Below are positions 27,730 to 36,819 of a stretch of 64,000 bases of DNA, piece by piece. The translations under genes and the position numbers were made by a program. Within the stretch, counting starts at the first letter, position 1. Every line of letters begins with the position of its first letter. The notes beneath the pieces are model-generated. The model did not search any database and was not told where the DNA came from. It saw nothing but the letters and a program-made list of their open reading frames with translations. Source of the DNA: Oceanisphaera pacifica (GTDB taxonomy: Bacteria; Pseudomonadota; Gammaproteobacteria; Enterobacterales; Aeromonadaceae); contig NZ_JAGDFX010000008.1 in the NCBI RefSeq assembly GCF_017498065.1, forward strand, positions 109,783 to 173,782. Direction: 5' to 3'.

Positions 27730-27752
27730 AAAAAGGGGCACAAAGCCCCTTT
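27730..27752 (-). terminator. Intrinsic terminator after hslO
   Basis: Stem AAAGGGGC/GCCCCTTT with loop ACAAA, followed on the reverse strand by five T. It lies 16 bp past the hslO stop. Confidence 0.85.
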
Positions 27753-27767
27753 GTATTGTCAACGATG

Positions 27768-28631
27768 TTAGTGGATTGTCGGTGGTGTTTTGAAGAGATT
27801 TTGCACGTCTGCTGGATTAAAATGGTAGTTTTGACCACAATAATCGCAGTTCATCTCGATTTTCCCTACTTCGGTAACCACATCGGTTGCTTCTGCTTCA
27901 CCTAATTGTAGCAAGGCTTGTTCACATTTTTCACGAGAGCAGCCGCAGTGAAAGCTGACCGGTTGTGGATCAAAAACCCGTACCGCGTCTTGATGATACA
28001 ATCGGTAGAGAATTTCATGCGCATCTAGGCCGAGCAGCTCTTGAGCTTTAATGGTGTGAGTGAGTGCTTCTAAGTGCTCAAAATCACCTTCTTGGGCATT
28101 AGGCAGCGCTTGTAGCAAGATACCGGCACACTGAGGCTGTTCTTGTTCGGGGTCGGTAAACAGCCAAATGCGCGTCTTAAGTTGTTCAGACTGAGCAAAG
28201 TAGTCTTCTATGCTTTTGCTAAGAGAGCCTTGGCTCAGCTCTACAATGCCCTGATAACGCTCGCCATCATTGGGAGTGATGGTGATGGCTAAATAGCCCT
28301 TACCCATCAGCTCAGCTAAATTATCAGAATCAGGGAGCTCACCTTCCCAACGTGCTATGCCGCGTAACTGTTGGTTATTATCGCCATTAACCACAGCCAA
28401 AGAGACGGGCCCGTCGCCTTGCAGTTGTACGTTAATGTGACCTTCAAATTTGAGTGTTGCCGTGAGCAGGCTGGTGGCTGTTAATAACTCACCAAGTAGT
28501 CGTTGCACGGGGGCGGGGTAATCTTGAGATGCCAGTATTTGCTGATAACTTTGTTGCAGCTGTACCAGTTCGCCGCGCACTTCATAGTTGTCAAACAGGT
28601 AGCGGTGCAATGTATCTATTTGTTGAGTCAT
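27768..28631 (-). CDS. hslO: Redox-regulated chaperone Hsp33
   Basis: 287 residues with the Hsp33 N-terminal core (TLHRYLFDNYEVRGELVQL) and the C-terminal redox zinc centre: CGCSREKC followed about 30 residues later by CDYCG. Oxidation of these cysteines releases zinc and unfolds the linker to activate holdase function during oxidative heat stress. It lies downstream of hslR and upstream of pckA on one strand as in E. coli. The 256-bp gap before hslR holds dispersed repeats. Confidence 0.96.
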   Translation of the reverse strand: MTQQIDTLHRYLFDNYEVRGELVQLQQSYQQILASQDYPAPVQRLLGELLTATSLLTATLKFEGHINVQLQGDGPVSLAVVNGDNNQQLRGIARWEGELPDSDNLAELMGKGYLAITITPNDGERYQGIVELSQGSLSKSIEDYFAQSEQLKTRIWLFTDPEQEQPQCAGILLQALPNAQEGDFEHLEALTHTIKAQELLGLDAHEILYRLYHQDAVRVFDPQPVSFHCGCSREKCEQALLQLGEAEATDVVTEVGKIEMNCDYCGQNYHFNPADVQNLFKTPPTIH

Positions 28632-28770
28632 AAAATCCTGTCTCGGCCTAGGGCTCTTGGTTTAATGCTAAAAGGTTCTACTTATACAAGTATATCTTAA
28701 ATATGGGGACAAGATCCCGACTAACAAGAGCATGTGCGCTATACGTTGTAGCTTATGCTCTGGACTTTTT

Positions 28771-28884
28771 CTTTAGCTGATAGCTTACGGCTTCAAGCTT
28801 ACCGCTCCCCGCTGTACGCCTTACGTAAAGGCATTCTGCTGTTTTATGTCGTATAGCGTATGGCGTATCACGTACAGCTTTGTT
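28771..28884. repeat. Two dispersed intergenic repeats between hslO and hslR
   Basis: About 28771-28803 is an AGCT-rich repeat (GATAGCTTACGGCTTCAAGC). About 28811-28884 is a second family built of GTACGCCTTACG and CGTATAGCGTATGGCGTATC-like words. The latter reappears in opposite orientation at about 63375-63440 upstream of the rRNA operon. Confidence 0.6.
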
Positions 28885-28887
28885 TGG

Positions 28888-29283
28888 TTATTCTTGCCCA
28901 TGTTTAATTTTTAGCAAAGAGCGGCGTTCTTTTTTATCGGGCTTGCGCTGCGGGCTGGGTGCAAACTGACTATTGAGCTTGCGCGCTGCGGCATTTTGTT
29001 CACGCTTTTTAAGGCTCTCTGGGGTTTCTTGATATAGCAGCTGGGCTTGCTCGGCTTTGCCTCTGTGCTCTGATAACTTAAGTATCTGTACTTCTTTTTC
29101 ATCGTGCCCTTGGCGCACACGAACTAAAGCGCCCACTTCTATGACTTTGCTGGGTTTGCTGCGTTGGCCATTATAATGCACTTTGCCACCATCAATCATG
29201 GTGCGAGCTAGGCTGCGGGTTTTATAAAAGCGGGCCGCCCAGAGCCATTTATCTAGGCGAACGCCAGCAGTCACTTCCTTCAT
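28888..29283 (-). CDS. hslR: Heat-shock ribosome-associated protein Hsp15
   Basis: 131 residues. An N-terminal S4 RNA-binding domain (VRLDKWLWAARFYKTRSLAR, then MIDGGKVHYNGQRSKPSKVI) is followed by a basic, Lys/Arg-rich C-terminal tail. Hsp15 rescues stalled 50S subunits that still carry nascent chains. Its position beside hslO is conserved with E. coli. The gene is divergent from nudE (170 bp). Confidence 0.94.
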   Translation of the reverse strand: MKEVTAGVRLDKWLWAARFYKTRSLARTMIDGGKVHYNGQRSKPSKVIEVGALVRVRQGHDEKEVQILKLSEHRGKAEQAQLLYQETPESLKKREQNAAARKLNSQFAPSPQRKPDKKERRSLLKIKHGQE

Positions 29284-29453
29284 GATTTTTCGCTCTGTAA
29301 TCTGGAACTATGATAAGCGGATGATAGCAGATGCGAAAGCGTGAGGTTTAGTCATGCTGACATAATAGTGACCTAAGATGCTATTCGGGGGCAGACGTTT
29401 AGGCTCAGTTGCGATAATCTTTAACTAAGCTGAGCCAACCATGGAACAGAAAG

Positions 29454-30011
29454 ATGGCAGATAATAAACACAAGCCCCAAATACTGCATACAGAATTGGT
29501 GGCCGAAAGCCGATTATTCAAAATTGAGTCGCTACATCTTAAGTTTAGTAATAATGTAGAGCGGGTTTACGAGCGCATGCGTAGCAGCGGGTGTGGCGCT
29601 GTGATGCTGGTACCCATGTTGGATGATAAGACTATTTTATTGATCCGAGAATACTCCGCAGGCAGTCATAGTTATGAGTTGGGCTTTCCTAAAGGCTTAA
29701 TCGACCCTGGTGAAAATGCCATGGAGGCGGGTAATAGAGAGCTGATGGAAGAGGTGGGTTATGGTGCGAGACAGCTCACACACTTAAAACAAGTCAGTCT
29801 AGCGCCTGGCTATTTTGGTAGTCGAATGGATATCTTATTAGCCCGAGATCTGTATCCTGAACAAAGAGAGGGGGACGAGCCAGAGCCACTTGAAGTGGTG
29901 CCTTGGCCACTGGATAACTTAGATCAGTTGATGGCCCGGCCTGATTTCAGTGAAGCACGCAGCATTTGTGGATTATTTCTGCTGCAAGACTGGCTCGATA
30001 AAAAGGAGTAA
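29454..30011 (+). CDS. nudE: ADP compounds hydrolase NudE (Nudix)
   Basis: 185 residues with a Nudix box starting GFPKGLIDPGENAMEAGNRE and ending LMEEVGYG, which contains the REL.EE.G metal-binding core. The flanking segments (ILLIREYSAGSHSYELGFPKG before it, APGYFGSRMDILLA after it) match NudE, which hydrolyses ADP-ribose, NADH and Ap3A-like dinucleotides. It lies two bases upstream of cysQ, so the pair is an operon. In E. coli nudE also lies close to the hslR-hslO-pckA block. Confidence 0.93.
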   Translation: MADNKHKPQILHTELVAESRLFKIESLHLKFSNNVERVYERMRSSGCGAVMLVPMLDDKTILLIREYSAGSHSYELGFPKGLIDPGENAMEAGNRELMEEVGYGARQLTHLKQVSLAPGYFGSRMDILLARDLYPEQREGDEPEPLEVVPWPLDNLDQLMARPDFSEARSICGLFLLQDWLDKKE

Positions 30012-30013
30012 GC

Positions 30014-30853
30014 ATGGATATCTCTGCCTTGTTACCTAAGGTTATCGCCGCAGCCCGAGAGTCTGGCGGTATTATTTTAGCCTTGTATAACACAGGGCAA
30101 TATGAAGCTGAAAATAAAGACGACGATAGCCCGGTCACCAGTGCTGACTTGGCTGCACATGACTATTTAAAGTTGGCACTAAAAGAGATTGCCGATATTC
30201 CAGTATTATCGGAAGAAGGCTGTGATGTGTCATTAGCTGAGCGCAGCAGTTGGTCTCAATATTGGCTGGTTGATCCGCTAGATGGTACTCAAGAGTTTAT
30301 TGCTGGCAGCGGTGATTTTTCTACCATGATTGCCTTAATTGAACACGGAAAGCCGGTGCTGGGCGTGGTATATGGGCCGGTTAATGATCTGCTGTATTAT
30401 GCGGTGTCGGGCCAAGGTGCTTTTAAGGAAGCGAATGGTAAAACTCGAGCGATTTCGGCCAGCCACTATGATAAAAGCCAACCACCGCGCCAGCTGCGTA
30501 TTACGGTGAGCCGCCGGCAAAATGTGGACTGGGTGCGTGCCTGTTTAACCAAAGAGTTAGACTACAGCTTGGTACCCTTGGGCTCTAGCTCATTAAAGTC
30601 GTGCTTGGTGGCTGAGGGAGGGGCGGATATTTATATGCGTATCGGCCCAACTGGCGAGTGGGATACGGGGGCGACGCAATGCATAGTAGAAGAAGCGGGG
30701 GGACGTATTTTAGATTTATATTTAGCGCCGCTAAGCTATAACTGTCGTCACACCTTGATTAACCCTAACTTTATTACCATGGGTGATACAGCCTTGCCTT
30801 GGGCTGATATTTTGGTTGACCCAGAAGGTCATGGCCGGCAAACAAAGCCGTAA
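30014..30853 (+). CDS. cysQ: 3'(2'),5'-bisphosphate nucleotidase
   Basis: 279 residues of the lithium-sensitive phosphatase superfamily. Metal-binding motifs are VLSEEG (about residue 66), WLVDPLDGTQEFI (about 87) and GEWDTGATQCIVEEAGG (about 214). CysQ removes the 3'-phosphate of PAP formed in sulfate assimilation and may also recycle PAPS. It is translationally coupled to nudE (GGAGTAAGC before the ATG) and ends 46 bp from the convergent metJ gene. Confidence 0.94.
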   Translation: MDISALLPKVIAAARESGGIILALYNTGQYEAENKDDDSPVTSADLAAHDYLKLALKEIADIPVLSEEGCDVSLAERSSWSQYWLVDPLDGTQEFIAGSGDFSTMIALIEHGKPVLGVVYGPVNDLLYYAVSGQGAFKEANGKTRAISASHYDKSQPPRQLRITVSRRQNVDWVRACLTKELDYSLVPLGSSSLKSCLVAEGGADIYMRIGPTGEWDTGATQCIVEEAGGRILDLYLAPLSYNCRHTLINPNFITMGDTALPWADILVDPEGHGRQTKP

Positions 30854-30899
30854 GCGATTTAACTGACGCCTTAAGGCTTACAGCTGTCTTTTGAGCTGT

Positions 30900-31235
30900 T
30901 TACTCGTCGTCGGCTATTTCAAAGTCTTCTATTTCAATACCTAGCTCGGCCATAATTTTACGCGCGTGAGCAGGAATTTGATCTTGCATATCTTTACGTA
31001 AGTCTTCGTCTTGTGGCAGCGGCTGCCCCGTGTAAGCGTGCAAAAACGCCTCACACAACAATTCACTGTTAGTGGCATGGCGTAGGTTATTAACCTGACG
31101 GCGCGTACGCTCGTCCGTTAATATCTTCAATACCTTGAGCGGTATGGATACGGTGATCTTTTTTACCTGTTCACTTTTCTTGCCGTGCTCGGCATAAGGG
31201 CTGATATAATCGCCGTTCCATTTTGTTGTCATCAT
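30900..31235 (-). CDS. metJ: Methionine repressor MetJ
   Basis: 111 residues, ribbon-helix-helix. The block [20 protein letters not shown] is essentially identical to E. coli MetJ, and the following [19 protein letters not shown] and [17 protein letters not shown] segments are also conserved. With S-adenosylmethionine as corepressor it binds 8-bp met boxes. Two consecutive ATGs (31235, 31232) are possible starts. The C-terminal tail is longer and more acidic than in E. coli. It is divergent from metB-metL, and met boxes lie in the shared region. Confidence 0.97.
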   Translation of the reverse strand: MMTTKWNGDYISPYAEHGKKSEQVKKITVSIPLKVLKILTDERTRRQVNNLRHATNSELLCEAFLHAYTGQPLPQDEDLRKDMQDQIPAHARKIMAELGIEIEDFEIADDE

Positions 31236-31307
31236 TTACCCGCATCAAGGTTAAAAATTCGAGCGAGATTGTAACCTCTACATTTTATATTGGCAATCCA
31301 ACAGTTA

Positions 31308-31339
31308 AGAGGTTTAGACGTCTAGGTGGCTTGACGGCC
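31308..31339. promoter_or_regulatory. MetJ operator (array of met boxes)
   Basis: A perfect met box AGACGTCT (31316-31323) is flanked in register by AGAGGTTT (6 of 8 matches), AGGTGGCT (5 of 8) and TGACGGCC (5 of 8). The array overlaps a possible -35 TTGACG (31331-31336) for metB, so SAM-bound MetJ would block transcription of metB-metL and probably of metJ itself. Confidence 0.8.
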
Positions 31340-31429
31340 TGTGTGAGCTGGGTTACTGTCTTTGTAGACAACTTTATTATGATAAGGGTTAATAGACCCT
31401 GACGCTGTTTAGTGGGCAAAGGAGCAAAT

Positions 31430-32590
31430 ATGCCAGATTACCAGACTCAAACTCATGCCGTTCGTACCGGTATCGATACCGACACTCAACATGGTGCTGT
31501 TACGCCGCCTATTTATCTGAGTAGCACTTTCTCGTTTGCCGATTTTGATAAACAGCGTCGCTTTGATTATGCCCGCTCGGGTAACCCGACACGCCAAACT
31601 CTAATAGATGCACTGACCTTGCTTGAGAAAGGCGCAGGTGGTGCGGTTACGGCCAACGGCACTGGCACCATTAACCTGATTGTGACCTCGCAGCTTAATG
31701 CCGGCGACTTACTGATTGCCCCGCACGACTGCTATGGCGGTACCCATCGTCTGTTTAACGCCTTTGCTAAAAAAGGCCACTTTAATGTGGAATATGTTGA
31801 TCAAACAGATGAAGCCGCCGTGGCTGCTGCTATGGCGAAAAAGCCAAAAATGTTGTGGATTGAAACGCCATCTAACCCGTTATTACGGGTGGCTGATATT
31901 GCTGCTCTCTGTGCTGCAGCTAAAGAAGTGGGCGCCTTAAGTGTGGTGGATAACACCTTTTTATCGCCGGTATTACAGCAACCACTGACCTTAGGCGCAG
32001 ATTTAGTGGTGCATTCCACCACCAAATATATCAACGGTCATTCCGATGCTTTAGGGGGCGCGCTGGTAGCCGCCGATGCCGATCTAGCCGAAGAGCTGCG
32101 CTGGTGGGCAAACTGCTTAGGGGTGACGGGGCCGGCATTTGATAACTATCAAACCTTGCGAGGCTTGCGTACGTTAGGGGTGCGGATGCGCCAGCATTGT
32201 GAAAATGCCGATACGCTATTAGCGTATTTACAGCAGCAACCTAAAGTAAAAGCTGTCTATCACCCCAGCCTGCCAGACAGCCCAGGTCACGAAATAGCGG
32301 CACGTCAGCAGTCGGGTTTTGGCGCCATGTTAAGCTTTGAATTAGATACAGATGATGCGGGCATGCGGGCATTTTTGGCCGAGCTGCAACTGTTTTGCTT
32401 AGCAGAATCCTTAGGTGGCGTAGAAAGTTTGATTGCGCACCCGGCAACCATGACTCATGCCGCTATGCCAGAGGCGGATCGTCTTGCTGCAGGCATTACT
32501 AACCAGCTGTTGCGTGTGTCTGTAGGGATTGAAGATGTGCGCGATTTAATCGCTGATTTTGACCAAGCATTTAAGGTGTTAAACACGTAA
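31430..32590 (+). CDS. metB: Cystathionine gamma-synthase
   Basis: 386 residues from ATG 31430, which has AAGGAG six bases upstream; a GTG at 31412 is in frame but poorer. PLP-dependent Cys/Met metabolism enzyme: the phosphate-binding Tyr/Arg region RFDYARSGNPTR, and the Schiff-base Lys in VVHSTTKYINGHSDALGG. It joins O-succinylhomoserine (or the acetyl form) with cysteine to make cystathionine. Its stop codon overlaps the metL start by one base (TAATG), so the two are translationally coupled and under MetJ control. Confidence 0.94.
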   Translation: MPDYQTQTHAVRTGIDTDTQHGAVTPPIYLSSTFSFADFDKQRRFDYARSGNPTRQTLIDALTLLEKGAGGAVTANGTGTINLIVTSQLNAGDLLIAPHDCYGGTHRLFNAFAKKGHFNVEYVDQTDEAAVAAAMAKKPKMLWIETPSNPLLRVADIAALCAAAKEVGALSVVDNTFLSPVLQQPLTLGADLVVHSTTKYINGHSDALGGALVAADADLAEELRWWANCLGVTGPAFDNYQTLRGLRTLGVRMRQHCENADTLLAYLQQQPKVKAVYHPSLPDSPGHEIAARQQSGFGAMLSFELDTDDAGMRAFLAELQLFCLAESLGGVESLIAHPATMTHAAMPEADRLAAGITNQLLRVSVGIEDVRDLIADFDQAFKVLNT

Positions 32591-35025
32591 TGACCCAGTA
32601 CCAAGATGAGGCTGTAGCGGCGCAACGTCCGGTGCATAAATTTGGTGGTAGTAGTTTAGCAGATGCGCCAGGCTTTCATCGGGTGGCTAACATTATTGCT
32701 GATCAGCCCACACAGGGCTCCTTGGTGGTGGTATCAGCAGCGGGTAAAACCACCAATCGATTAATTGAATTACTCAATTTATTTATTAGTGGTGATAGTG
32801 CTGCCGCTCCAACATTAGAGGGTATTTATAGTTTTCAGCAACAGCTAATTATCAGCACATTAGATGATGAGCAGTCGCCGTTACTGGCGCAATTAGATGA
32901 AGATATTCATCGCATTGCCACTGTGCTAGAAGAGCAGCAGCTAGATAAATACCAACAACACTTTATTCAAGCATTTGGCGAGGTGTGGTCATCACGCTTG
33001 CTGGCGCAGGTATTAATTAACCAAGGCATAGCGGCCGCCAGCTTAGATGCTCGTCGTTTTTTGCGAGTGAGTGGCTCACCGGTGCAAGTGGATGAGGAGT
33101 ATTCTCGCCAACAGCTACAGCCTATTTTGGCGGCCCAGAGTGAAGAGGTCATGGTGGTAACTGGCTTTATCGCGGCAGATGCCGACCATAGAACTTGTTT
33201 GTTGGGACGCAATGGCTCTGATTTTAGTGCCACCTTACTTGCCGAGCTGGCTGGCAGTACAGAAACCACCATTTGGAGTGATGTGCCTGGTGTGTCTAGT
33301 GCTGATCCGCGGCGGGTACAAGGTACTCAGTTACTGGCGCGACTGTCATTATCGGAGGCGGCTGAGCTGGCGCGGTTAGGTTCGCCTATTTTACATAGCC
33401 GAACCTTGGGGCCTGTTGCTAACAGCCAGCAACAATTAACGCTGCGCAGCAGCTATCATCCTCATGATGGTCATACCCGTATTTTACGCCAACACCCGCG
33501 AGAACCTGGCGCACGTATTGTGACCTCGGTAGATGATGCAGTATTAATTGAGATGACGATTTCTGATCGTTATCAAGAAAAAGTAAATGCGCTCACCGAC
33601 TGGTTAACTCGCAAAGAGTTGGCGCCTTTGGCCTGTAAGCGCCGCCCTGAGCGTAAACTGTGGCAAATTGCTTATACGCCAGAGCAAGCTGTGCAGGCCT
33701 TCTCTTTATTACGTGATCATCAACCCGCCGGCGGCTTTGAAGACTTACAAGAACGAGAAGGCTTTTCGCTGGTAGCGTTAGTAGGTAAAGGGGTGACATC
33801 TCAGCCTGAACAGTGTTTGCACTTTTACCATGCCTTAAATGAGCAGCCATTAGAGTTTATTCAGCCGGCAAAAAACGGCCTAAGCTTAGTGGGTATTGTG
33901 CGAAAAACTCCCCTCGACCCCTTGTTACAGTTATTACACCAAAACTTGTTTAGTCGCCCTAAGCGGGTGGGGCTATTGTTATTTGGTCGTGGCAATATCG
34001 GCAAGGCTTGGCTTAAGTTGTATCAAGAGCAAAAAGCACGCCTAGAGCAGCAGTTAAATGTAGAGTTAACACTGTATGGCGCGTTTGGCTCTCGTGGTGG
34101 TACTTTTTCTAGCGAAGGGCTAGCGGTTGAGCAAATACTGAACGACTTTCAGCCGCAAGCGCTAGAATGGCCAAATTGGTTAGATAATTTAGCCGACCAT
34201 GGTTTTGATCAGCTAATTGCACTGGATTTTACTGCATCTCAACAGCTAGTGCAGTATTACCCCAACTTAGTGGAACAGCATATTCATATTGTGGCCGCAA
34301 ATAAATTAGCGGGCGCCGCTGAGCAAGCTTTTTATTTGCACCTCAAGCAATGCTTGGCGGAACATCAGGTGCAATTTTTAAGTGGCGCCACTGTGGGGGC
34401 GGGGTTACCGGTACAAAGCAGTATTAAACAACTGCAACAATCAGGCGAAACCATTAGCGCCATTAGTGGGCTTTTTTCGGGGACCTTAAGCTGGTTGTTT
34501 CAGTACTTTGATGGCAGTCAGCCGTTTTCTGAGCTGGTATTACAAGCCTGGCAGCAAGGGCTTACCGAGCCTGATCCCCGAGAAGATCTAAACGGCCAAG
34601 ATGTGAAGCGCAAACTGGTTATTTTGGCGCGCGAAGCAGGATTTGACTTAGATCCGGCCCAAGTAAAGGTGCAAAACTTGGTGCCTGAATCTTTGACTGC
34701 TGTCGATCAAGAGGGCTTTTTTAATCAGCTAACGGCATTAGATGAATCCTTAACCGAAGCGCTGAGCGCGGCACAAGAGCAAGAGGGTGTATTGCGCCAT
34801 GTGGCGCGCTTTAATGCGAAAACGGGCGAGGCAAGTGTGGGGCTTGAGGTGGTTAAGGCCGATCATGCTTTTGCCTACTTACGCCCTTGCGATAATGTGT
34901 ATGCCATTCAAAGCACGCACTATCGACAGAATCCGTTAGTGATCCAAGGGCCAGGTGCTGGACGAGAAGTGACCGCTGGCGCCATGCAGGCAGATTTATG
35001 GAATCTACTGGCCAGTTTTAAATAA
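32590..35025 (+). CDS. metL: Bifunctional aspartokinase II / homoserine dehydrogenase II
   Basis: 811 residues. The aspartokinase half starts with the kinase motif HKFGGSSLADA (about 16-27) and continues with GRNGSDFSATLLAEL (about 205) and the ACT-like linker. The homoserine dehydrogenase half begins near 455 with the NAD(P) motif LLLFGRGNIGKAWL and has VAANKLAGAAEQAF and the catalytic LTEPDPREDLNGQDVKRKL region. It catalyses the first and third steps from aspartate to homoserine for methionine. Pairing with metB and MetJ boxes identifies it as MetL rather than ThrA. Confidence 0.95.
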   Translation: MTQYQDEAVAAQRPVHKFGGSSLADAPGFHRVANIIADQPTQGSLVVVSAAGKTTNRLIELLNLFISGDSAAAPTLEGIYSFQQQLIISTLDDEQSPLLAQLDEDIHRIATVLEEQQLDKYQQHFIQAFGEVWSSRLLAQVLINQGIAAASLDARRFLRVSGSPVQVDEEYSRQQLQPILAAQSEEVMVVTGFIAADADHRTCLLGRNGSDFSATLLAELAGSTETTIWSDVPGVSSADPRRVQGTQLLARLSLSEAAELARLGSPILHSRTLGPVANSQQQLTLRSSYHPHDGHTRILRQHPREPGARIVTSVDDAVLIEMTISDRYQEKVNALTDWLTRKELAPLACKRRPERKLWQIAYTPEQAVQAFSLLRDHQPAGGFEDLQEREGFSLVALVGKGVTSQPEQCLHFYHALNEQPLEFIQPAKNGLSLVGIVRKTPLDPLLQLLHQNLFSRPKRVGLLLFGRGNIGKAWLKLYQEQKARLEQQLNVELTLYGAFGSRGGTFSSEGLAVEQILNDFQPQALEWPNWLDNLADHGFDQLIALDFTASQQLVQYYPNLVEQHIHIVAANKLAGAAEQAFYLHLKQCLAEHQVQFLSGATVGAGLPVQSSIKQLQQSGETISAISGLFSGTLSWLFQYFDGSQPFSELVLQAWQQGLTEPDPREDLNGQDVKRKLVILAREAGFDLDPAQVKVQNLVPESLTAVDQEGFFNQLTALDESLTEALSAAQEQEGVLRHVARFNAKTGEASVGLEVVKADHAFAYLRPCDNVYAIQSTHYRQNPLVIQGPGAGREVTAGAMQADLWNLLASFK

Positions 35026-35220
35026 ATCAGCGCCGAGCACCAAGCGCCCGGCTAAAATAAAAGAGCTGCCTGTCACGACAAACAGTCGCCACCAAAACAT
35101 GAAGAAGAGACAGTAGGCAGAAACAATGAGGATCATCAAACCAAGCGAGTTGGCGAAGGCAAGCCTGCTTGCACTATGGCACTCTACAGACTTGTGACTA
35201 AGTGACAGGCTCTGAGGCAC
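35005..35220 (-). pseudogene. Possible remnant of a LysE-type membrane protein C-terminus
   Basis: A 71-codon frame tail-to-tail with metL (21-bp overlap). Its second half is strongly hydrophobic, and the stretch GSSFILAGRLVLGADL resembles the last helix of LysE/RhtB exporters (G..FI..G.RL.L pattern). No N-terminal part exists upstream, where a terminator lies instead. It could equally be a chance hydrophobic frame or a tiny membrane protein. Confidence 0.2.
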
Positions 35221-35241
35221 AAGCTCTACCCTCTTTGATCA

Positions 35242-35269
35242 AAAAAGGCTCCCAATCGGGAGCCTTTTT
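35242..35269. terminator. Bidirectional intrinsic terminator between metL and aspA
   Basis: Stem AAAAAGGCTCCC/GGGAGCCTTTTT with a short loop, flanked by A-run and T-run, so it serves metL (plus) and aspA (minus). The remaining sequence to 35397 has no gene; it contains a TGGTAAGAG word also present in the centre of the palindromic elements at 38.1 and 42 kb. Confidence 0.85.
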
Positions 35270-35397
35270 ATCTGTGAGGTAAAGAGTAAAGGGGGTAATG
35301 GTAAGAGAAACACCTAGTCTTCAGGTAGGGTACACTTTCTGCCATCTTGATGTTATCTGGTCCACTTTACCCTTCACACCTTACGCTTCATTTTTAA

Positions 35398-36819
35398 TTA
35401 CGAGCTTTGTAGCATGGCTTTAGGCGATAAAATTTCGGCTAACTGCTCATCAGTCAGTAAGTCTTCTTTACGTACTAACTCGGCAACACCCAAACCACTT
35501 AGTAAGGCGTGGCCGGCAATGCGGCTGGCATTGTCATAACCAATATGAGGCACCAATGCTGTAACAATACCTATGCTGTTTTCTACATGTTGATTACAGC
35601 GATCTTCATTGGCGGTAATACCTCGAATACACAGCTCATCTAGCATCTTAATAGACTGACTTAAAATACGGCAGTTATTCAGCAGATTGTAGATGATCAA
35701 GGGTTCCATGGCGTTAAGCTGTAGCTGGGCGGCTTCTGCTGCCATGGTAATAGTAGTGTCGGTACCCATAACCTGAAAAGCAGTTTGGTTCATTGCCTCA
35801 GGAATAACTGGATTGACCTTGCCGGGCATAATAGAAGAACCTGGTTGCATGGCTGGCAGGTTAATTTCAGCCAAGCCGGTGCGTGGGCCACTAGAGAGTA
35901 AACGTAAATCGTTGCTCAGCTTAGATAACTTAACCGCCAAACGCTTAAGGCTACCAGAGAAAGTCACAAAGGCGCCCATATCGGCACTGGCGGCAATTAG
36001 GTCGTCGGCCAAGCTCACCGGTAAACCACTAATATCGGCTAACTCGCTAACGGCAAGGCTTGCGTAACCGCTAGGTGCATTAATGCCGGTACCAATGGCG
36101 GTGCCGCCTAAGTTTACTTCACATAATTGTGCACAGGCGTGATCGATACTGGTGCGTTCGCCGCCTAAATCGCTGGCAAAAGCGTGAAACTCTTGGCCTA
36201 AGGTCATAGGAACCGCGTCTTGCATTTGGGTACGGCCCATTTTTAGCACATCACTAAATTCTTCACCTTTAGCAGCCAAGCTCTTTTGGATATTGCCAAT
36301 GGCAGATTTTAAGCTTTGTGCAGCAAACACAATGGCTAAGCGAGCCGCGGTAGGGTACACATCATTGGTGGACTGTGAGCGGTTAATGTCGTTATTTGGG
36401 TGTAAATGCGTGTATTGACCGTATTCGTGACCTAATTTTTTTAAGCCGATATTGGCAATCACTTCATTGGCATTCATGTTGGTAGAAGTACCGGCACCGC
36501 CTTGAATTAAGTCGACAATAAACTGATCGTGATGCTCACCGTTAATCAGGGTTTGGCAGGCATCTTGAATGGCACCGGCTTTTTCATCGGTTAATAAACC
36601 GTGGCTGTGATTAGCACGCGCTGCTGCTGCTTTTACCATGGCCAGTGATTTTACCAACTCAGGGAAGTGGCTAATGGGCATGCCGGTAATATCAAAGTTT
36701 TGTTTGGCACGTTGGGTTTGAATACCATAGAGGGCATCAGCGGGAACGGCCTGATCGCCCAACAGATCATGTTCAATTCGAGTATTCTTTTGCTGCTCTG
36801 TAGTGGATTCGCTAGTCAT
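35398..36819 (-). CDS. aspA: Aspartate ammonia-lyase (aspartase)
   Basis: 473 residues of the fumarase/aspartase superfamily with the flexible-loop signature GSSIMPGKVNPVIPEAMNQ and the upstream motifs GGAGTSTNMNANEVIAN and MGRTQMQDAVPMTLGQEF. The TSTNMNANEVI and GTGINAP segments fit aspartase, with class II fumarase the nearest alternative. It reversibly deaminates aspartate to fumarate, feeding anaerobic fumarate respiration or aspartate catabolism. The leader has a perfect 7-bp-arm hairpin (36858-36876). Confidence 0.93.
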   Translation of the reverse strand: MTSESTTEQQKNTRIEHDLLGDQAVPADALYGIQTQRAKQNFDITGMPISHFPELVKSLAMVKAAAARANHSHGLLTDEKAGAIQDACQTLINGEHHDQFIVDLIQGGAGTSTNMNANEVIANIGLKKLGHEYGQYTHLHPNNDINRSQSTNDVYPTAARLAIVFAAQSLKSAIGNIQKSLAAKGEEFSDVLKMGRTQMQDAVPMTLGQEFHAFASDLGGERTSIDHACAQLCEVNLGGTAIGTGINAPSGYASLAVSELADISGLPVSLADDLIAASADMGAFVTFSGSLKRLAVKLSKLSNDLRLLSSGPRTGLAEINLPAMQPGSSIMPGKVNPVIPEAMNQTAFQVMGTDTTITMAAEAAQLQLNAMEPLIIYNLLNNCRILSQSIKMLDELCIRGITANEDRCNQHVENSIGIVTALVPHIGYDNASRIAGHALLSGLGVAELVRKEDLLTDEQLAEILSPKAMLQSS

